Assembly: GCA_003056245.1 (NCBI GenBank)
Contig: MVDH01000005.1
Coordinates: forward strand, 1-64,000
Origin: Cellvibrio sp. 79
GTDB taxonomy: Bacteria > Pseudomonadota > Gammaproteobacteria > Pseudomonadales > Cellvibrionaceae
DNA length: 64,000 nt
Direction: 5' to 3'
Below, piece by piece: positions 16,485 through 26,205 of the stretch (position 1 is its first letter; each line of letters opens with the position of its first letter). The notes under the pieces were generated by a model. That model was not told the origin of the DNA, did not search any database, and saw only the letters and a program-made list of their open reading frames with translations. The translations under genes were made by a program, and so were the position numbers.

Positions 16485-18283
16485 TTTTTCAGGAAACCTT
16501 CTTTATTTTTCCGCTTCACCAGGAGGCGGGTAAATGAATTGATGGAACAGTACAAACCAAAAAAATGTTCCAGAATTGACGCAAATAAGAAACTGCTGCT
16601 GCCAGTGAAATGCAAATCATCAATTAATAATTCCATTTCAAGCCCTCGGCAAAGGGTAGTGCGTCCGTCTATATTCAGGGGCGCATTTACCGGGCGTGTT
16701 GATATAGAAGCTATCGAATCAATTAAGGCCCGTGAGGCAGAGGAATCTTTGAAATCATACAAGCGTAAAATTTCCTTTAAGGCATTAGTCGCATCTTTTG
16801 CACCGGTGATGGACAGGTGGTTCAAATTCAAATGCGAGAGCAACCGCCAACGTGCACCATCCCGTAAGGGGGGACGAATACAAACGGTAGGCTGGATTAG
16901 CAGACGAATTTTTTCGCAAGGTGGTGCAGCATTAATGCACTGCAATCTGGGTTGTTCAAGTGAATAAGGTAGCTTGGCTGGTAAATTGCGATTACTGCAT
17001 TGGGTTTCAATCAGCAATGTTTTGTCATCGGGGATGTTCGGGTTGAATGCCAAATCCACCAGCGTTAAAAATACATCGGTTGCATCATCGCGCGCTTGTA
17101 TGCCTAATTTTGCTGAACGTCGGTTGGTAAACCAGAATGATTCGTGGTTGAAATCCAGATGCTCATGTTTAAGGCCGTAGAGCGGAATAAATGCTGTTTG
17201 GGTTCCGTCGGAGTCTGTCGCTGTTACTTTATCAACGGAATAGATTTCAAAACCTTGTGGCCGACGAATATCCGGTACTATTTGGTATTCTTCCCGAGTG
17301 TGATCGACTTTAATTGGATCAGCTTTATGTTCAAACAAATTGATAACCGGAGTGCAACCCAGCATAAATGTTTGCGCATTGATATTGTGTTCCAGCTCAA
17401 TATTGGATTGATTAAGATAGATATAAATATTTAATTCAGAAGTTGTATGCGCAGGAATGTATTTATCCAGGCCATCCAAATCAATAAATAGAAATTTTTC
17501 CGGGAACACAAAAAATTCCGTTAACAATCGGTAACCCAGCAACGATGTGGCGGGATAAGGCAGTAACCCTTCATGTTCAGCGAAGCCCACGGGTTTCAAT
17601 AACTGTTTGCCGGCGAATACAGGTTTTACATCTGTTTCAGTGGTAGTAATTACGATTTGTTGACATTCATTCATCAACATTTCATACAATGGATAGATGT
17701 GTTGCGCTTGTCCTTTTAAATAAAAACGTAAACGTTTTGGTCCTAGTTCAGCGATATTGATCGCTTCATTAAAACTGCGCAAACGCAAGCGTAGTACTCC
17801 GCCTGCACCACGAACACTGTTAGCGCCGGGTGTAGCAAAAGGGCGTCCTAAAAAGCTGGCTTCTTCGACAACCAACGGCAATAACTCGGTATCGTATACC
17901 GTAGAAAATTTACAGGTTTCTCCCTGGAATTGTTCGGTTTCCAATAATGTTTTAGCGGGTAATTCATAGTTGCCTTCGAGTTGATCCTGATCAGGAATAA
18001 ATTGGGCAATCGACATGGAAGGAATCGGGCATTGATAATGCGGAAACAATACCGTTAACAATGCATCGCTCAACTCGGGAAAGTCATCGTGCAATTTATG
18101 GTGGATACGCGCGTTTAAATACGCAAAACTTTCAATGAGGCGCGATACATGCGGGTCTTCAATCGTATCCGGGCTTATACCGAGGCGCCCTGCAATTTTC
18201 GGATGTTCTTTGGCAAAGCGCGCGCCGAGCTGGCGAACATACGCCAGCTCTTTTTCGTAATAGGGTAATAACTCATCAGCCAT
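16448..18283 (-). CDS. tssF: T6SS baseplate subunit TssF
   Basis: TssF (611 residues) is the large wedge protein that works with TssG. The family-typical N-terminus LLPYYEKELAYVRQLGARFAKEHPKIAGRLG is clear. Near the middle is a block FRPFATPGANSVRG-type, and the C-terminal part carries LEREMELLIDD-type and FFGLYCSINSFTRLLVKRK. It overlaps tssE by 8 bp upstream and tssG by 37 bp downstream. This fixes the baseplate genes as a coupled unit. Confidence 0.95.
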   Translation of the reverse strand: MADELLPYYEKELAYVRQLGARFAKEHPKIAGRLGISPDTIEDPHVSRLIESFAYLNARIHHKLHDDFPELSDALLTVLFPHYQCPIPSMSIAQFIPDQDQLEGNYELPAKTLLETEQFQGETCKFSTVYDTELLPLVVEEASFLGRPFATPGANSVRGAGGVLRLRLRSFNEAINIAELGPKRLRFYLKGQAQHIYPLYEMLMNECQQIVITTTETDVKPVFAGKQLLKPVGFAEHEGLLPYPATSLLGYRLLTEFFVFPEKFLFIDLDGLDKYIPAHTTSELNIYIYLNQSNIELEHNINAQTFMLGCTPVINLFEHKADPIKVDHTREEYQIVPDIRRPQGFEIYSVDKVTATDSDGTQTAFIPLYGLKHEHLDFNHESFWFTNRRSAKLGIQARDDATDVFLTLVDLAFNPNIPDDKTLLIETQCSNRNLPAKLPYSLEQPRLQCINAAPPCEKIRLLIQPTVCIRPPLRDGARWRLLSHLNLNHLSITGAKDATNALKEILRLYDFKDSSASRALIDSIASISTRPVNAPLNIDGRTTLCRGLEMELLIDDLHFTGSSSFLFASILEHFFGLYCSINSFTRLLVKRKNKEGFLKKCSPRAGEKTLL

Positions 18284-18770
18284 GTTGTGATTCTTCTACT
18301 TTAACAGTGCGGAAAACCGGATCGAGTATGGAGTCAAAAATAATAACTTCTGGTGCCGGGTCTGCATAAAGAGTGGCATCAATACGAAAACGCAGCGTCC
18401 TGTCCCCCATGTCTTTGTTATCAATGTGAACTACCTTGACTGTTTTAAAGCGTGGTTCATAGGTGATCAACGTAGCTTCCAGACTTTTTATAAAATGACG
18501 TTTTTTTTCTATATCCGCGATGTTGACGGTTGCCAGATCTGGTAGCCCATAATTCAGCAGTGATTTTTCCAGTTGCGTCAGTTGTTCCGACGGTGTCTGC
18601 ATGCGAAAACGGGTGTTCATTAAATTTTCCAGATCGCGTTTTACGCTGTTACGTAAATCGCGCAGATATTGCACCCGGCTTTTATCCTGATCCTGCGAAC
18701 TTGTTGGATCATCATCAATTAATCGATCCAGAATCGATGGGCGAATTTCAAGTTTCTTATCTATTTTCAT
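18276..18770 (-). CDS. tssE: T6SS baseplate gp25-like protein TssE
   Basis: TssE (164 residues) is the gp25/lysozyme-like baseplate component that starts sheath assembly. Recognisable parts are RPSILDRLIDD at the N-terminus, then LRDLRNSVKRDLENLMNTR and a LLNYGLPDLATV segment. The C-terminal beta strands (LRFRIDATLYADPAPEVIIFD) fit the gp25 fold. Overlap with tssF implies coupled expression. Confidence 0.93.
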   Translation of the reverse strand: MKIDKKLEIRPSILDRLIDDDPTSSQDQDKSRVQYLRDLRNSVKRDLENLMNTRFRMQTPSEQLTQLEKSLLNYGLPDLATVNIADIEKKRHFIKSLEATLITYEPRFKTVKVVHIDNKDMGDRTLRFRIDATLYADPAPEVIIFDSILDPVFRTVKVEESQHG

Positions 18771-18789
18771 AAACCTGTTTCCATACCCA

Positions 18790-20325
18790 TTATGCGGTTT
18801 GCATTAATTCAGTAACCAGTTCCAATTCCGATACCATTTGATCGAGTTGATAGTGCGGTACCAAATGAATCACGCAAAAATATTGTCCAGGTTTATCCGG
18901 GCGCTCGGTGACTTTCACATTAGCTTGCCGCAATGGATAGCGTGCTTGTTCTTCCCAATCGAGGTCATCGCGGCCGGTGGTGTAGCGAAATAGCCACTCC
19001 ATAAGAAAGCGTTCACAATCTTCGGCGGTAATGAAAGAACCGATTTTGTCCCTGATCATGACTTTCAAATAATGCGCGATACGGGAAGCACAAAGTACGT
19101 GTTGCAACATTGCTGACAGTTTAGCGTTGACGTCTTCGGCTTTTGAGTGACGCAGCTTAGGATATTGTACCGATTGGTTACTGTAAAACGCGCTATACGG
19201 TGTGTCATAACAATGGCATAAAGGGATCAAACCTAAATCGCTTAATTCGCGTTCCATAGTGTCAGTAATGATGACGTCGACGCTCGGCTTCAGGGCAACC
19301 ATATCTTTATCGGTGGTGAAACATGCATTGGGCAAATTGGTAATTAACCCGCCGCCAATTTGATCGCGCGGCACACCACGAATATGTCCAAACCAACCGA
19401 CGTTGGAAAATTCGCGAATTAACACCCCGCCAAAGGCATAACAGGCATTGCCCCATAAATAAGTTGATTGACCTTCTTTGCCCGTCTTTTCCTGAAAATA
19501 AATACCTTTATGGCTACCGGGTTCGGTGCGATAGGGTTTGCGCATTAAAATTTTTGGTAATGTCAAACCGAGAAAACGACTATCCTGCTTTTCGCGCAGC
19601 GAACGCCAGCGAATGTATTCATGTTGCGCAAAAATGCTGTGCAAATTGATGGGCATTCCCAGAGTGGAAAAATCATCCAATCCAAAAAATTCGCTGGAAA
19701 TAGAACAAATAAAAGGGGCAAAAGATGCCGCTGCAATTTGGCTTAATCCTGCCAGGGTAGAAATATCATCATAAGGGTGACGGACGGAACGTTTATGGCT
19801 GATTTCATAATCGCCAATAATGACGCCATAAGGTTCCCCACCCGGCGTGCCATATTCTTCACTGTATATTTTTTGGAACAATTGGCTCTGGTCAACATCG
19901 AGCGCACGTTCAATATCCTTGCTGACTTCTGCCCAGGAAATATCGAGCATTCTGATCTTTATCGTGCGACTGGCCTCTGCCTGGGTAACGAGATACCAAA
20001 GACCGCGCCAGCTCGCCTCCAATTGCTGAAATTTTTTATGATGGATAATTTCATTAACTTGCTCATTGATCATTTGATCTAACAAAGCGATGGATTTATG
20101 CAGCGCAACTTCAATGTCGCTCGTCGTTTTTACGCGCGAGCAGTCCTCGTAATTTTTTAACCAATAAGTCAGTGCTTTGACTTTATCTGTTTCTATAAGG
20201 AAATCGCTATGACTAACCAACGATGGTATTTGTTGGCAGGCAATATCTAAGAGCGAAGGGGAGGGAACAACCGGGCTCTGCTGTGCGGCGGCGTCTTGAT
20301 GGGATGTTGTCACAACAGAGTCCAT
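18790..20325 (-). CDS. tssC2: Second TssC-type sheath protein (TssC2)
   Basis: This 511-residue TssC homologue is different from the one encoded just upstream. Shared marks are the WRGLWYLV segment, LTYWLKNYEDC-type N-terminal helix, and IRDKIGSFITAEDCERFL near the C-terminus. It sits where hcp usually lies between tssC and tssE. A pair of TssC-type proteins is established in the Agrobacterium-type imp operon (TssC40/TssC41), where both contribute to the sheath, so a heteromeric sheath is the simplest reading. The ATG at 20325 is preferred over a TTG two codons earlier. The site has no strong ribosome-binding sequence, and a hairpin lies immediately upstream, so its dosage may be set lower than tssC. 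Confidence 0.88.
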   Translation of the reverse strand: MDSVVTTSHQDAAAQQSPVVPSPSLLDIACQQIPSLVSHSDFLIETDKVKALTYWLKNYEDCSRVKTTSDIEVALHKSIALLDQMINEQVNEIIHHKKFQQLEASWRGLWYLVTQAEASRTIKIRMLDISWAEVSKDIERALDVDQSQLFQKIYSEEYGTPGGEPYGVIIGDYEISHKRSVRHPYDDISTLAGLSQIAAASFAPFICSISSEFFGLDDFSTLGMPINLHSIFAQHEYIRWRSLREKQDSRFLGLTLPKILMRKPYRTEPGSHKGIYFQEKTGKEGQSTYLWGNACYAFGGVLIREFSNVGWFGHIRGVPRDQIGGGLITNLPNACFTTDKDMVALKPSVDVIITDTMERELSDLGLIPLCHCYDTPYSAFYSNQSVQYPKLRHSKAEDVNAKLSAMLQHVLCASRIAHYLKVMIRDKIGSFITAEDCERFLMEWLFRYTTGRDDLDWEEQARYPLRQANVKVTERPDKPGQYFCVIHLVPHYQLDQMVSELELVTELMQTA

Positions 20326-20336
20326 TACCAAGTGAA

Positions 20337-20364
20337 AAGGAGGCGATAGTGATATCGCCTCCTT
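20337..20364. terminator. Perfect hairpin between tssC and tssC2
   Basis: AAGGAGGCGATA and TATCGCCTCCTT pair as perfect 12-bp arms around a four-base loop. On the minus strand the stem is followed by TTTTC, a short T run. It could attenuate transcription from tssC into tssC2, or protect the upstream mRNA end. The stem also encloses GGAGG, so it may control translation of tssC2. Confidence 0.7.
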
Positions 20365-20446
20365 AAGTTGATCAACGATTTACAAAATCCAATCGGCGTG
20401 CATGTGTGGAATATACGCCGCAGAAACCAGCGTATATCCCCGGCGA

Positions 20447-21937
20447 TTAACCGGCTTTCGGAATATTCGCAACCAGACGCAATGATGCCGTCAGTTCTTC
20501 CATTTGCAACCACGGGCGCATCATAACAACGGCGTTATACACGCCTGGTTGGCCTGGAACTTCTTTCACTTCAACACGTGCTTCACGCAATGGATATTGC
20601 GCTTTGGCTTCAGCACTTGCACCTTCACTGCCGTTGACATAACTGCTAATCCAGCGATTCAACCAGGTTTCAGCTTCGCCAACTTCCATGAAGGAACCGA
20701 TTTTGTCGCGTGCCATGACTTTCAGGAAATGCGCGATACGGGAAGTTGCCATGATGTACGGCAAACGGGCAGAAATTGCGGCATTGGCTGTTGCATCAGG
20801 ATTGTCGAATTTCTTCGGACGTTGGGTCGTTTGCGCACCGAAGAACACCGCATAATCGGTATTTTTGTAGTGGCATAATGGCAGGAAGCCCAATTTGCTC
20901 AGCTCGGCTTCACGGCGATCGGTAATGCCAATTTCAGTTGGGCATTTCTGATCGGTGTCACCGTCATCGCTTACAAATACATGGCTCGGCAGACCTTGAA
21001 CTTTACCGCCGCCTTCTGCACCGCGAATAGCGGTACACCAGCCATTTTCAGAAAATGCATTGGTCAGGGTAGCACCCAGCGCATAAGCGGCATTCATCCA
21101 GCAATAGTCATCATGATCTGTTTCGGTATGACGGCCATCATGTGTGCTTGCAACTTCTTCGTAGTTGAATGCTTCAACTGGTTTGGTTGCCTGGCCATAC
21201 GGCAGACGAGCCAGAACGCGTGGCATTGCCAGAGTTACAAAGCGTGAGTCTTCGGTATCGCGGAAGCTACGCCATTGAATGTATTCAGCGCTGTCGAAAA
21301 TCTTTTCCAGATCGCGTGGTTTGGACAATTCAGTGAAACTGTCAAAACCAAACATTTCCGGTGCCGCAGCAGAAAGGAAAGGGCAGAAACCGGCAGCAGC
21401 AACGTTCGACATTTTTGATAACAGGGAAATGTCATCCGGGTGTGTAGAAAACTCATAATCGCCAACCAGTGCCGCATAAGGTTGACCACCGGCAGTACCG
21501 AATTCGCTTTCGTAAATTTTCTTGAAGATTTGGCTTTGGTCAAATTCAACCGCTTTTTCCAGATCTTTGCCCAGCTCTTTTTTGCTGATGTTCAGCATAC
21601 GGATTTTTAATTGTGAACTGGTTTCACTGTTTTGAACCAGGTAGTTCAAGCCGCGCCAGGAGCCTTCCAGTTTCTGGAATTTCTCGTGGTGCATAACGGC
21701 GGCCAATTGCTTGGACATCGCCTCGTCGATTGCTTTGATGGCAGCATTGATAGTGACAGACAAGTTTTTGTCCCACTTTACGGTGCCTTTCATTGCTTCC
21801 TGGGTCAGCGTACGCAGGAGTTCTTCGGTCTCATTGCGCGCTGTTTGTTTGGTTGCACCGATAGCTTGTTCCAGAAAACTGACTTCGCTGGTTTGTGCTT
21901 CCGCTTGTTGGCTGGCTAATTGTTCCGGGGTAGACAT
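20447..21937 (-). CDS. tssC: T6SS sheath large subunit TssC
   Basis: TssC with TssB makes the contractile sheath around the inner tube. The 496-residue length is usual. Family segments present are [57 protein letters not shown] and [21 protein letters not shown]. It follows tssB by 5 bp. A strong hairpin follows it before tssC2. This is the canonical copy by completeness and by direct pairing with tssB. Confidence 0.96.
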   Translation of the reverse strand: MSTPEQLASQQAEAQTSEVSFLEQAIGATKQTARNETEELLRTLTQEAMKGTVKWDKNLSVTINAAIKAIDEAMSKQLAAVMHHEKFQKLEGSWRGLNYLVQNSETSSQLKIRMLNISKKELGKDLEKAVEFDQSQIFKKIYESEFGTAGGQPYAALVGDYEFSTHPDDISLLSKMSNVAAAGFCPFLSAAAPEMFGFDSFTELSKPRDLEKIFDSAEYIQWRSFRDTEDSRFVTLAMPRVLARLPYGQATKPVEAFNYEEVASTHDGRHTETDHDDYCWMNAAYALGATLTNAFSENGWCTAIRGAEGGGKVQGLPSHVFVSDDGDTDQKCPTEIGITDRREAELSKLGFLPLCHYKNTDYAVFFGAQTTQRPKKFDNPDATANAAISARLPYIMATSRIAHFLKVMARDKIGSFMEVGEAETWLNRWISSYVNGSEGASAEAKAQYPLREARVEVKEVPGQPGVYNAVVMMRPWLQMEELTASLRLVANIPKAG

Positions 21938-21942
21938 AATGA

Positions 21943-22452
21943 TTATTCCTCGCCCTTATTAACGCCCAATTCATTCGACAATGAAGAGAGGGCATTGGTA
22001 TTGCTTAATACATCTTCCAAAATAGATTCCAATTCTTCCGAACGATCAGCTTTAGTGAGCAGGTCGCGCAGTTTGTTGCGGGTATCCATTAATTTTTTCA
22101 ACGGCTCAAGTTGTTCAACAATGCGATGCGGCTCAAAATCTTCCATGTTTTTGAAGTCCAGGTTCAAGGACATTTCGCTGCCATCGCCTTCCAGCAGGTT
22201 TTCAACTTTCATGCGCAATTGCGGATTAACTTTTGACATGATTTCGTTGAAGTTATCGCGATCAATTTGCGAGAACTTGCGCTCTTTAAGCGGCTTTTTA
22301 CTATCAGCGTTATCACCGGAATAATCGCCCATCACACCCATCACGAAAGGAATTTCTTTTTCGACAACAGTGCCGTTGGTTTCCAAATCGTAGGTGATAT
22401 GAACACGAGGTTTTCTTACGCGTTTCAATTTGTCATGGATACTATCGGACAT
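21943..22452 (-). CDS. tssB: T6SS sheath small subunit TssB
   Basis: TssB (169 residues) is the small sheath subunit. Conserved parts are [14 protein letters not shown] at the N-terminus, [14 protein letters not shown]-like [12 protein letters not shown], and [17 protein letters not shown]. The acidic C-terminal region with ELESILEDV contains the helix that ClpV contacts in other systems. It is 32 bp from tssA and 5 bp from tssC. Confidence 0.95.
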   Translation of the reverse strand: MSDSIHDKLKRVRKPRVHITYDLETNGTVVEKEIPFVMGVMGDYSGDNADSKKPLKERKFSQIDRDNFNEIMSKVNPQLRMKVENLLEGDGSEMSLNLDFKNMEDFEPHRIVEQLEPLKKLMDTRNKLRDLLTKADRSEELESILEDVLSNTNALSSLSNELGVNKGEE

Positions 22453-22484
22453 AATCCCTAATCCTCTCTGGCTAGGTGGTTAAA

Positions 22485-23612
22485 TTAATCTTCATTGCTC
22501 TTCACACCAGTGAGTTCACTGAAGTGTTTGCGGGACGAAGAGTCTGGTATTAGCTCGACGATTAAATCTTCGAGCGACATATTGCCCCATTTCACTGCTT
22601 TTTCGAGCGCATAAGAAACGGGCGAGTGTGGTTCAGTCTTGCGAAAAAATTGTGCGATTTCCAATAATTGCTTGAATGCTGCATCGCGCGATACCAATGC
22701 GTTAGCGACTACATTGGCGGTATTACCTGCTACTGCTTTGGTCGCTGACCCCGGAGTATCGGATGCTGCTGCCTCTTCTTGTGATGAAGTATCTACAACA
22801 ATTGGTAATTTATGTTTGGCAATGTGGTTAACCGCAGAGCGACATTCTTCCAGAGTCACAATAATAGCTCTGGTAGAAGGCGCATCTTCTGAGCCGCACA
22901 AGTTGTCCAGCAATGTTTCGATAGCGCGGCAGGCATTTACCGCTGCTGTAACGTCTTCCAGGAGGTCAACAAAAAAGCTTTCGCTGCTTTCCGCCACTGC
23001 CTGCTCAATGTTGGTCAGGCTAAATCCCAACTTTTCCGCTTTGGCTTCGCGCGCATCGTCATTTGTGGTGCGCTCTACATCGACTGCTTGCTGATACTGA
23101 TAGTAGGCAAAGGGACCAGGTGTATAACCTTCTGTTAAAGGAACCCGTCTAATCGGGGCGATCAATACACCCTCATTAGAGGTACCATTCAATCCAGCTA
23201 AAGGCGCAACCCTCGTTTCTATGCCATCTTCATCAGGCATAGGATAAAGATGTTCCCAGAATTGGCTTAATAGGCCTTCGATTAGCTGCAGTGCATCCCG
23301 CAATCCCTGAAAACCGTAACGCCTGACCATGGCTTCTGTTAACCATGTAGCAACTTCCAGATCTTTACTTTCTTCACGGAGTATTTTTGGAGCAAGTGTT
23401 AATATTTTTCGCCAATATTCATCCGCTTCACCACCGCCACTTTCGCTGTATAAATTGTTCTTTTCCGCATCGCGTGCGGCATAACGGGCAGTTTTAATGG
23501 TTTGGTAACTGGATAATGGAGATGCGTCAAGGCGCAGATCTTCCCCGGTTGGTTGATCATCTGAAATCGGCTGAAGAAGTTCTGTTAAATCGAGAATTGC
23601 TGATGATGCCAT
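22485..23612 (-). CDS. tssA: T6SS cap/priming protein TssA
   Basis: TssA (375 residues) starts with an ImpA N-terminal domain: LLQPISDDQPTGEDLR, followed by EYWRKILTLAPKILREESKDLEVATWL and a YGFQGLRDAL block. The C-terminal part is shorter than in long TssA forms and ends with the VSYALEKAVKWGNMSLEDLI-type motif, as in TssA of the shorter class. TssA primes and caps sheath growth. It is the first gene of the leftward operon, with the divergent promoter region upstream. Confidence 0.92.
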   Translation of the reverse strand: MASSAILDLTELLQPISDDQPTGEDLRLDASPLSSYQTIKTARYAARDAEKNNLYSESGGGEADEYWRKILTLAPKILREESKDLEVATWLTEAMVRRYGFQGLRDALQLIEGLLSQFWEHLYPMPDEDGIETRVAPLAGLNGTSNEGVLIAPIRRVPLTEGYTPGPFAYYQYQQAVDVERTTNDDAREAKAEKLGFSLTNIEQAVAESSESFFVDLLEDVTAAVNACRAIETLLDNLCGSEDAPSTRAIIVTLEECRSAVNHIAKHKLPIVVDTSSQEEAAASDTPGSATKAVAGNTANVVANALVSRDAAFKQLLEIAQFFRKTEPHSPVSYALEKAVKWGNMSLEDLIVELIPDSSSRKHFSELTGVKSNED

Positions 23613-23972
23613 TAAAGCCGTATCCCTATTGGTCTGATCTTATTTAAATAAAAGGTTGTGCTGAATAGTACTAACAACCTAAGCTAGTGGCCCCAAAACT
23701 TGTGAGGATAAAGGCTTCCAAGTTGCGCTGACGAACCACAAAGGATACAACCTAGCACAGTCAGTATCATAAATTAATAACTGTTTCAGAAAAAGCCATG
23801 TAGCTAAAGTGAAATGCGTCACAAAACCCGAGGTGGTATGTGGTTTTAATGACATGATAGGATTTCAGAATTACTGCAAGCTGTCGAGATATATTGTACA
23901 GAATGCAGAATGAATAAATTTTTTATAATCAATGACATACTCGCTAGATGGATCGGTTAGGGTTTATTGCAG
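23613..23972. promoter_or_regulatory. Divergent control region of the T6SS
   Basis: This is 360 bp between tssA and tagH, both reading outward, so it must hold both operon promoters. AGGTTGT (23653) and ACAACCT (about 23673) form a 7-bp inverted repeat with a 14-base spacer. A TATAAT hexamer at 23924-23929 could be a -10 element for tagH, without a clear -35. No sigma-54 type (TGGCAC-N5-TTGC) promoter was noticed. Confidence 0.5.
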
Positions 23973-25661
23973 ATGGCGCTTCAAGTAACGTTAATTAAAA
24001 CTCCCGGCAGTATTTCGCTACCGCGGAATAATCATATTTTTGATCAGCGTGGTGGCACCTTTGGCCGCGCTGACAGTAACACTTGGGTGCTTCCAGACCC
24101 CGATAAATTTCTGTCTTCGTGCCATTGCGAAGTAGTTTATGCCGATACTCAATTTTATCTTGAAGATAAAAGTACCAATGGCACTTTTGTGAATGGCAGC
24201 TTTGAACCCCTTGGTCGCGGCATCCGTTATCTGTTGCGCGATGGTGATTTCTTTGAGATAGGCGAATACCGTTTTTCTATTCAATTAGAGCAACAACCAC
24301 AAGGTGCTTTTGCATCACCGTTTGATGCCGCTCCCTCTTTTTCCGGCAATTCTTCACTGTTTGACGATTTGCCCAAAACAGATTTTTTTGGTGATGCTCC
24401 TGGCGATGCGTCCCTGTTTGACCAACAACAGGATCCGTTGGCGCTTTGGGATAAGCGCCCGCCGGTGCAACAACCCCAGCGCACCCCCTTTGATACAGCA
24501 CCTGAATATTCTGCAAATAATAAAGGAACCAACACCTTACTTGATGACTTTGTCGGTCTCGGTAAACCAACCAGCGACACAGGTTTTCAGGCAATGGATA
24601 TGGCGTCCTCTATGGATCAGGCAATATCCTGGCCAACCGCCAAAAGTGAAAGCCTGATTCCGGAAGACTGGGCCGATGATTTGATGGGACACTCGCCTAT
24701 TGCCAACCCAATTAATGCGAGCCCGCGTGTTACCAGAAATGAAGTAATACCCGATGACGATTTACTATCACCCTTCGCAACGAATACCCCGGCAGTAACC
24801 GATACTCCGTTTGATATCCCCAAACCGGCTGCACGAGTGCCTCTGGCAGAACGTATTTTTGCGATGGAACAACCTGCTCAGGAAAAACTGCAGCCATTTC
24901 TTCAGGAAAGCCTGCAACCGGTTCCGGTATCCGTTCCTTTCCCGGAAAAAACAGTAGCGCCACCAGTGGTTGTTCCTGTAGTGGAAATAAAACCGCCGCC
25001 GCACGTACCAACTCCTCCCCCTGTTACTCAAGTTGCGCCGGTTGACCACGCAGCAAATCGTGTATTGGTAGAAGCGTTGGGACTGGATGTATCGCGTTTG
25101 TCTGACGCCGACATGGTGGAGATCAATCGTGTTGCCGGACTGCTTATGCGTGAAATTGTGGATGGCATGTTAGGTGTATTGCGTTCGCGGGCGAGCATCA
25201 AAAATGAGTTCCGTATGAACGTGACTACCATCCAGCCAGTAGAAAATAATCCATTGAAGTTCTCGGTTTGTGTGGATGATGCACTGGAAAATTTGTTTAT
25301 CAAAAAATCCAATGCCTACAAAAAACCGGTAGAAGCGTTCCGCGAGGGGTTTCAGGAAATTGCCGAGCATCAATTGGCAATGATTGCCGGGATTCGCCAG
25401 GGGTTCGAGGCTATGATGGAGCGGTTTAATCCGGAGCATTTGGAAAAAAGTTTTAGCAAGCAGGTGAAAGGCAGTGTTATACCTGGCATGCAGAAAGCGA
25501 AATTCTGGAACAGCTACTCCGAGTATTACCAGGGGTTTACCGACAATATGGAGAGTTCATTCCAGCATTTGTTTGGTAGTGATTTTGTGTCTGCCTATGA
25601 AGATCAATTACGCCGTTTGACTGCGGCGCGAAAACGAGGGGAGTCCAGTAATAATGAATAA
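23973..25661 (+). CDS. tagH: T6SS FHA-domain protein TagH (Fha)
   Basis: TagH reads phosphothreonine and relays kinase signalling to the secretion machine. The N-terminal FHA domain (about residues 12-100) shows GGTFGRADSNTWVLPDP, then SSCHCEV, then EDKSTNGTFVN. It contains the conserved Gly-Arg, Ser-x-x-His-like and Asn residues. A long low-complexity Pro/Asp/Phe-rich linker follows. The C-terminal 200 residues are the T6SS-associated domain (VLGVLRSRASIKNEFRM, NPLKFSVCVDDALENL, ending with the ERFNPEHLEKSF segment). The start is the ATG at 23973; a TTG two codons earlier is also open. It is the first gene of the rightward operon and overlaps tssJ. Confidence 0.93.
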   Translation: MALQVTLIKTPGSISLPRNNHIFDQRGGTFGRADSNTWVLPDPDKFLSSCHCEVVYADTQFYLEDKSTNGTFVNGSFEPLGRGIRYLLRDGDFFEIGEYRFSIQLEQQPQGAFASPFDAAPSFSGNSSLFDDLPKTDFFGDAPGDASLFDQQQDPLALWDKRPPVQQPQRTPFDTAPEYSANNKGTNTLLDDFVGLGKPTSDTGFQAMDMASSMDQAISWPTAKSESLIPEDWADDLMGHSPIANPINASPRVTRNEVIPDDDLLSPFATNTPAVTDTPFDIPKPAARVPLAERIFAMEQPAQEKLQPFLQESLQPVPVSVPFPEKTVAPPVVVPVVEIKPPPHVPTPPPVTQVAPVDHAANRVLVEALGLDVSRLSDADMVEINRVAGLLMREIVDGMLGVLRSRASIKNEFRMNVTTIQPVENNPLKFSVCVDDALENLFIKKSNAYKKPVEAFREGFQEIAEHQLAMIAGIRQGFEAMMERFNPEHLEKSFSKQVKGSVIPGMQKAKFWNSYSEYYQGFTDNMESSFQHLFGSDFVSAYEDQLRRLTAARKRGESSNNE

Positions 25662-26169
25662 CAGATATACGACAACGTGTTCAGTATTAAAACGAGCCAT
25701 GCTGCTCACATTTTTACTGGTTATGGTGGCTGGTTGCTCGTCATCCAAAAGCCGGGTCGGTGGAGTATTTAACCTCGACACAGATTTAAAACTGACATTT
25801 CAAGTTAGTTCGGATATCAATCCCGATGATAACAACAGGCCTTCACCTGTCTTTGTAAGGTTCTATCAACTGAAATCCACCACTGCATTTGATAAAGCAG
25901 ATTTCATTGATATTTATGAACGGGACAAGGAAATTTTTGGTGGTGATATTGTTAATAAACAAACCTTAAAACCGCTGGTTCCAGGCGAAACCCGCACTGA
26001 ACGTCTGGTGCTGGAGCCTGGGACTCGCGCCATCGCCATTTATGCTGAATTTTCCCAATATGCAGGTTCAACGTATAAGGTTGTTTTTCCAATTACGGAG
26101 AATAACGTAATTCGCAATACAGAAACGGTGCAGATTTCCGGAAGAGTTTTGTCAGTGGTAAAAAAATAA
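25654..26169 (+). CDS. tssJ: T6SS outer-membrane lipoprotein TssJ
   Basis: TssJ anchors the membrane complex to the outer membrane and binds the periplasmic end of TssM. The 171-residue protein has a signal peptide ending VAGC (lipobox), followed by SSSKS. The mature domain is a beta-sandwich: LKLTFQVSSDINPDDNNRPS, then PVFVRFYQLK, then LVLEPGTRAIAIYAEFSQY. The pattern RPSPVFVRFYQL is typical of the family. It overlaps tagH by 8 bp and precedes tssK by 36 bp. Confidence 0.93.
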   Translation: MNNRYTTTCSVLKRAMLLTFLLVMVAGCSSSKSRVGGVFNLDTDLKLTFQVSSDINPDDNNRPSPVFVRFYQLKSTTAFDKADFIDIYERDKEIFGGDIVNKQTLKPLVPGETRTERLVLEPGTRAIAIYAEFSQYAGSTYKVVFPITENNVIRNTETVQISGRVLSVVKK

Positions 26170-26205
26170 ATTTGGGTTTCCACCCAAGGAATTTACGAGA
26201 AGCCT

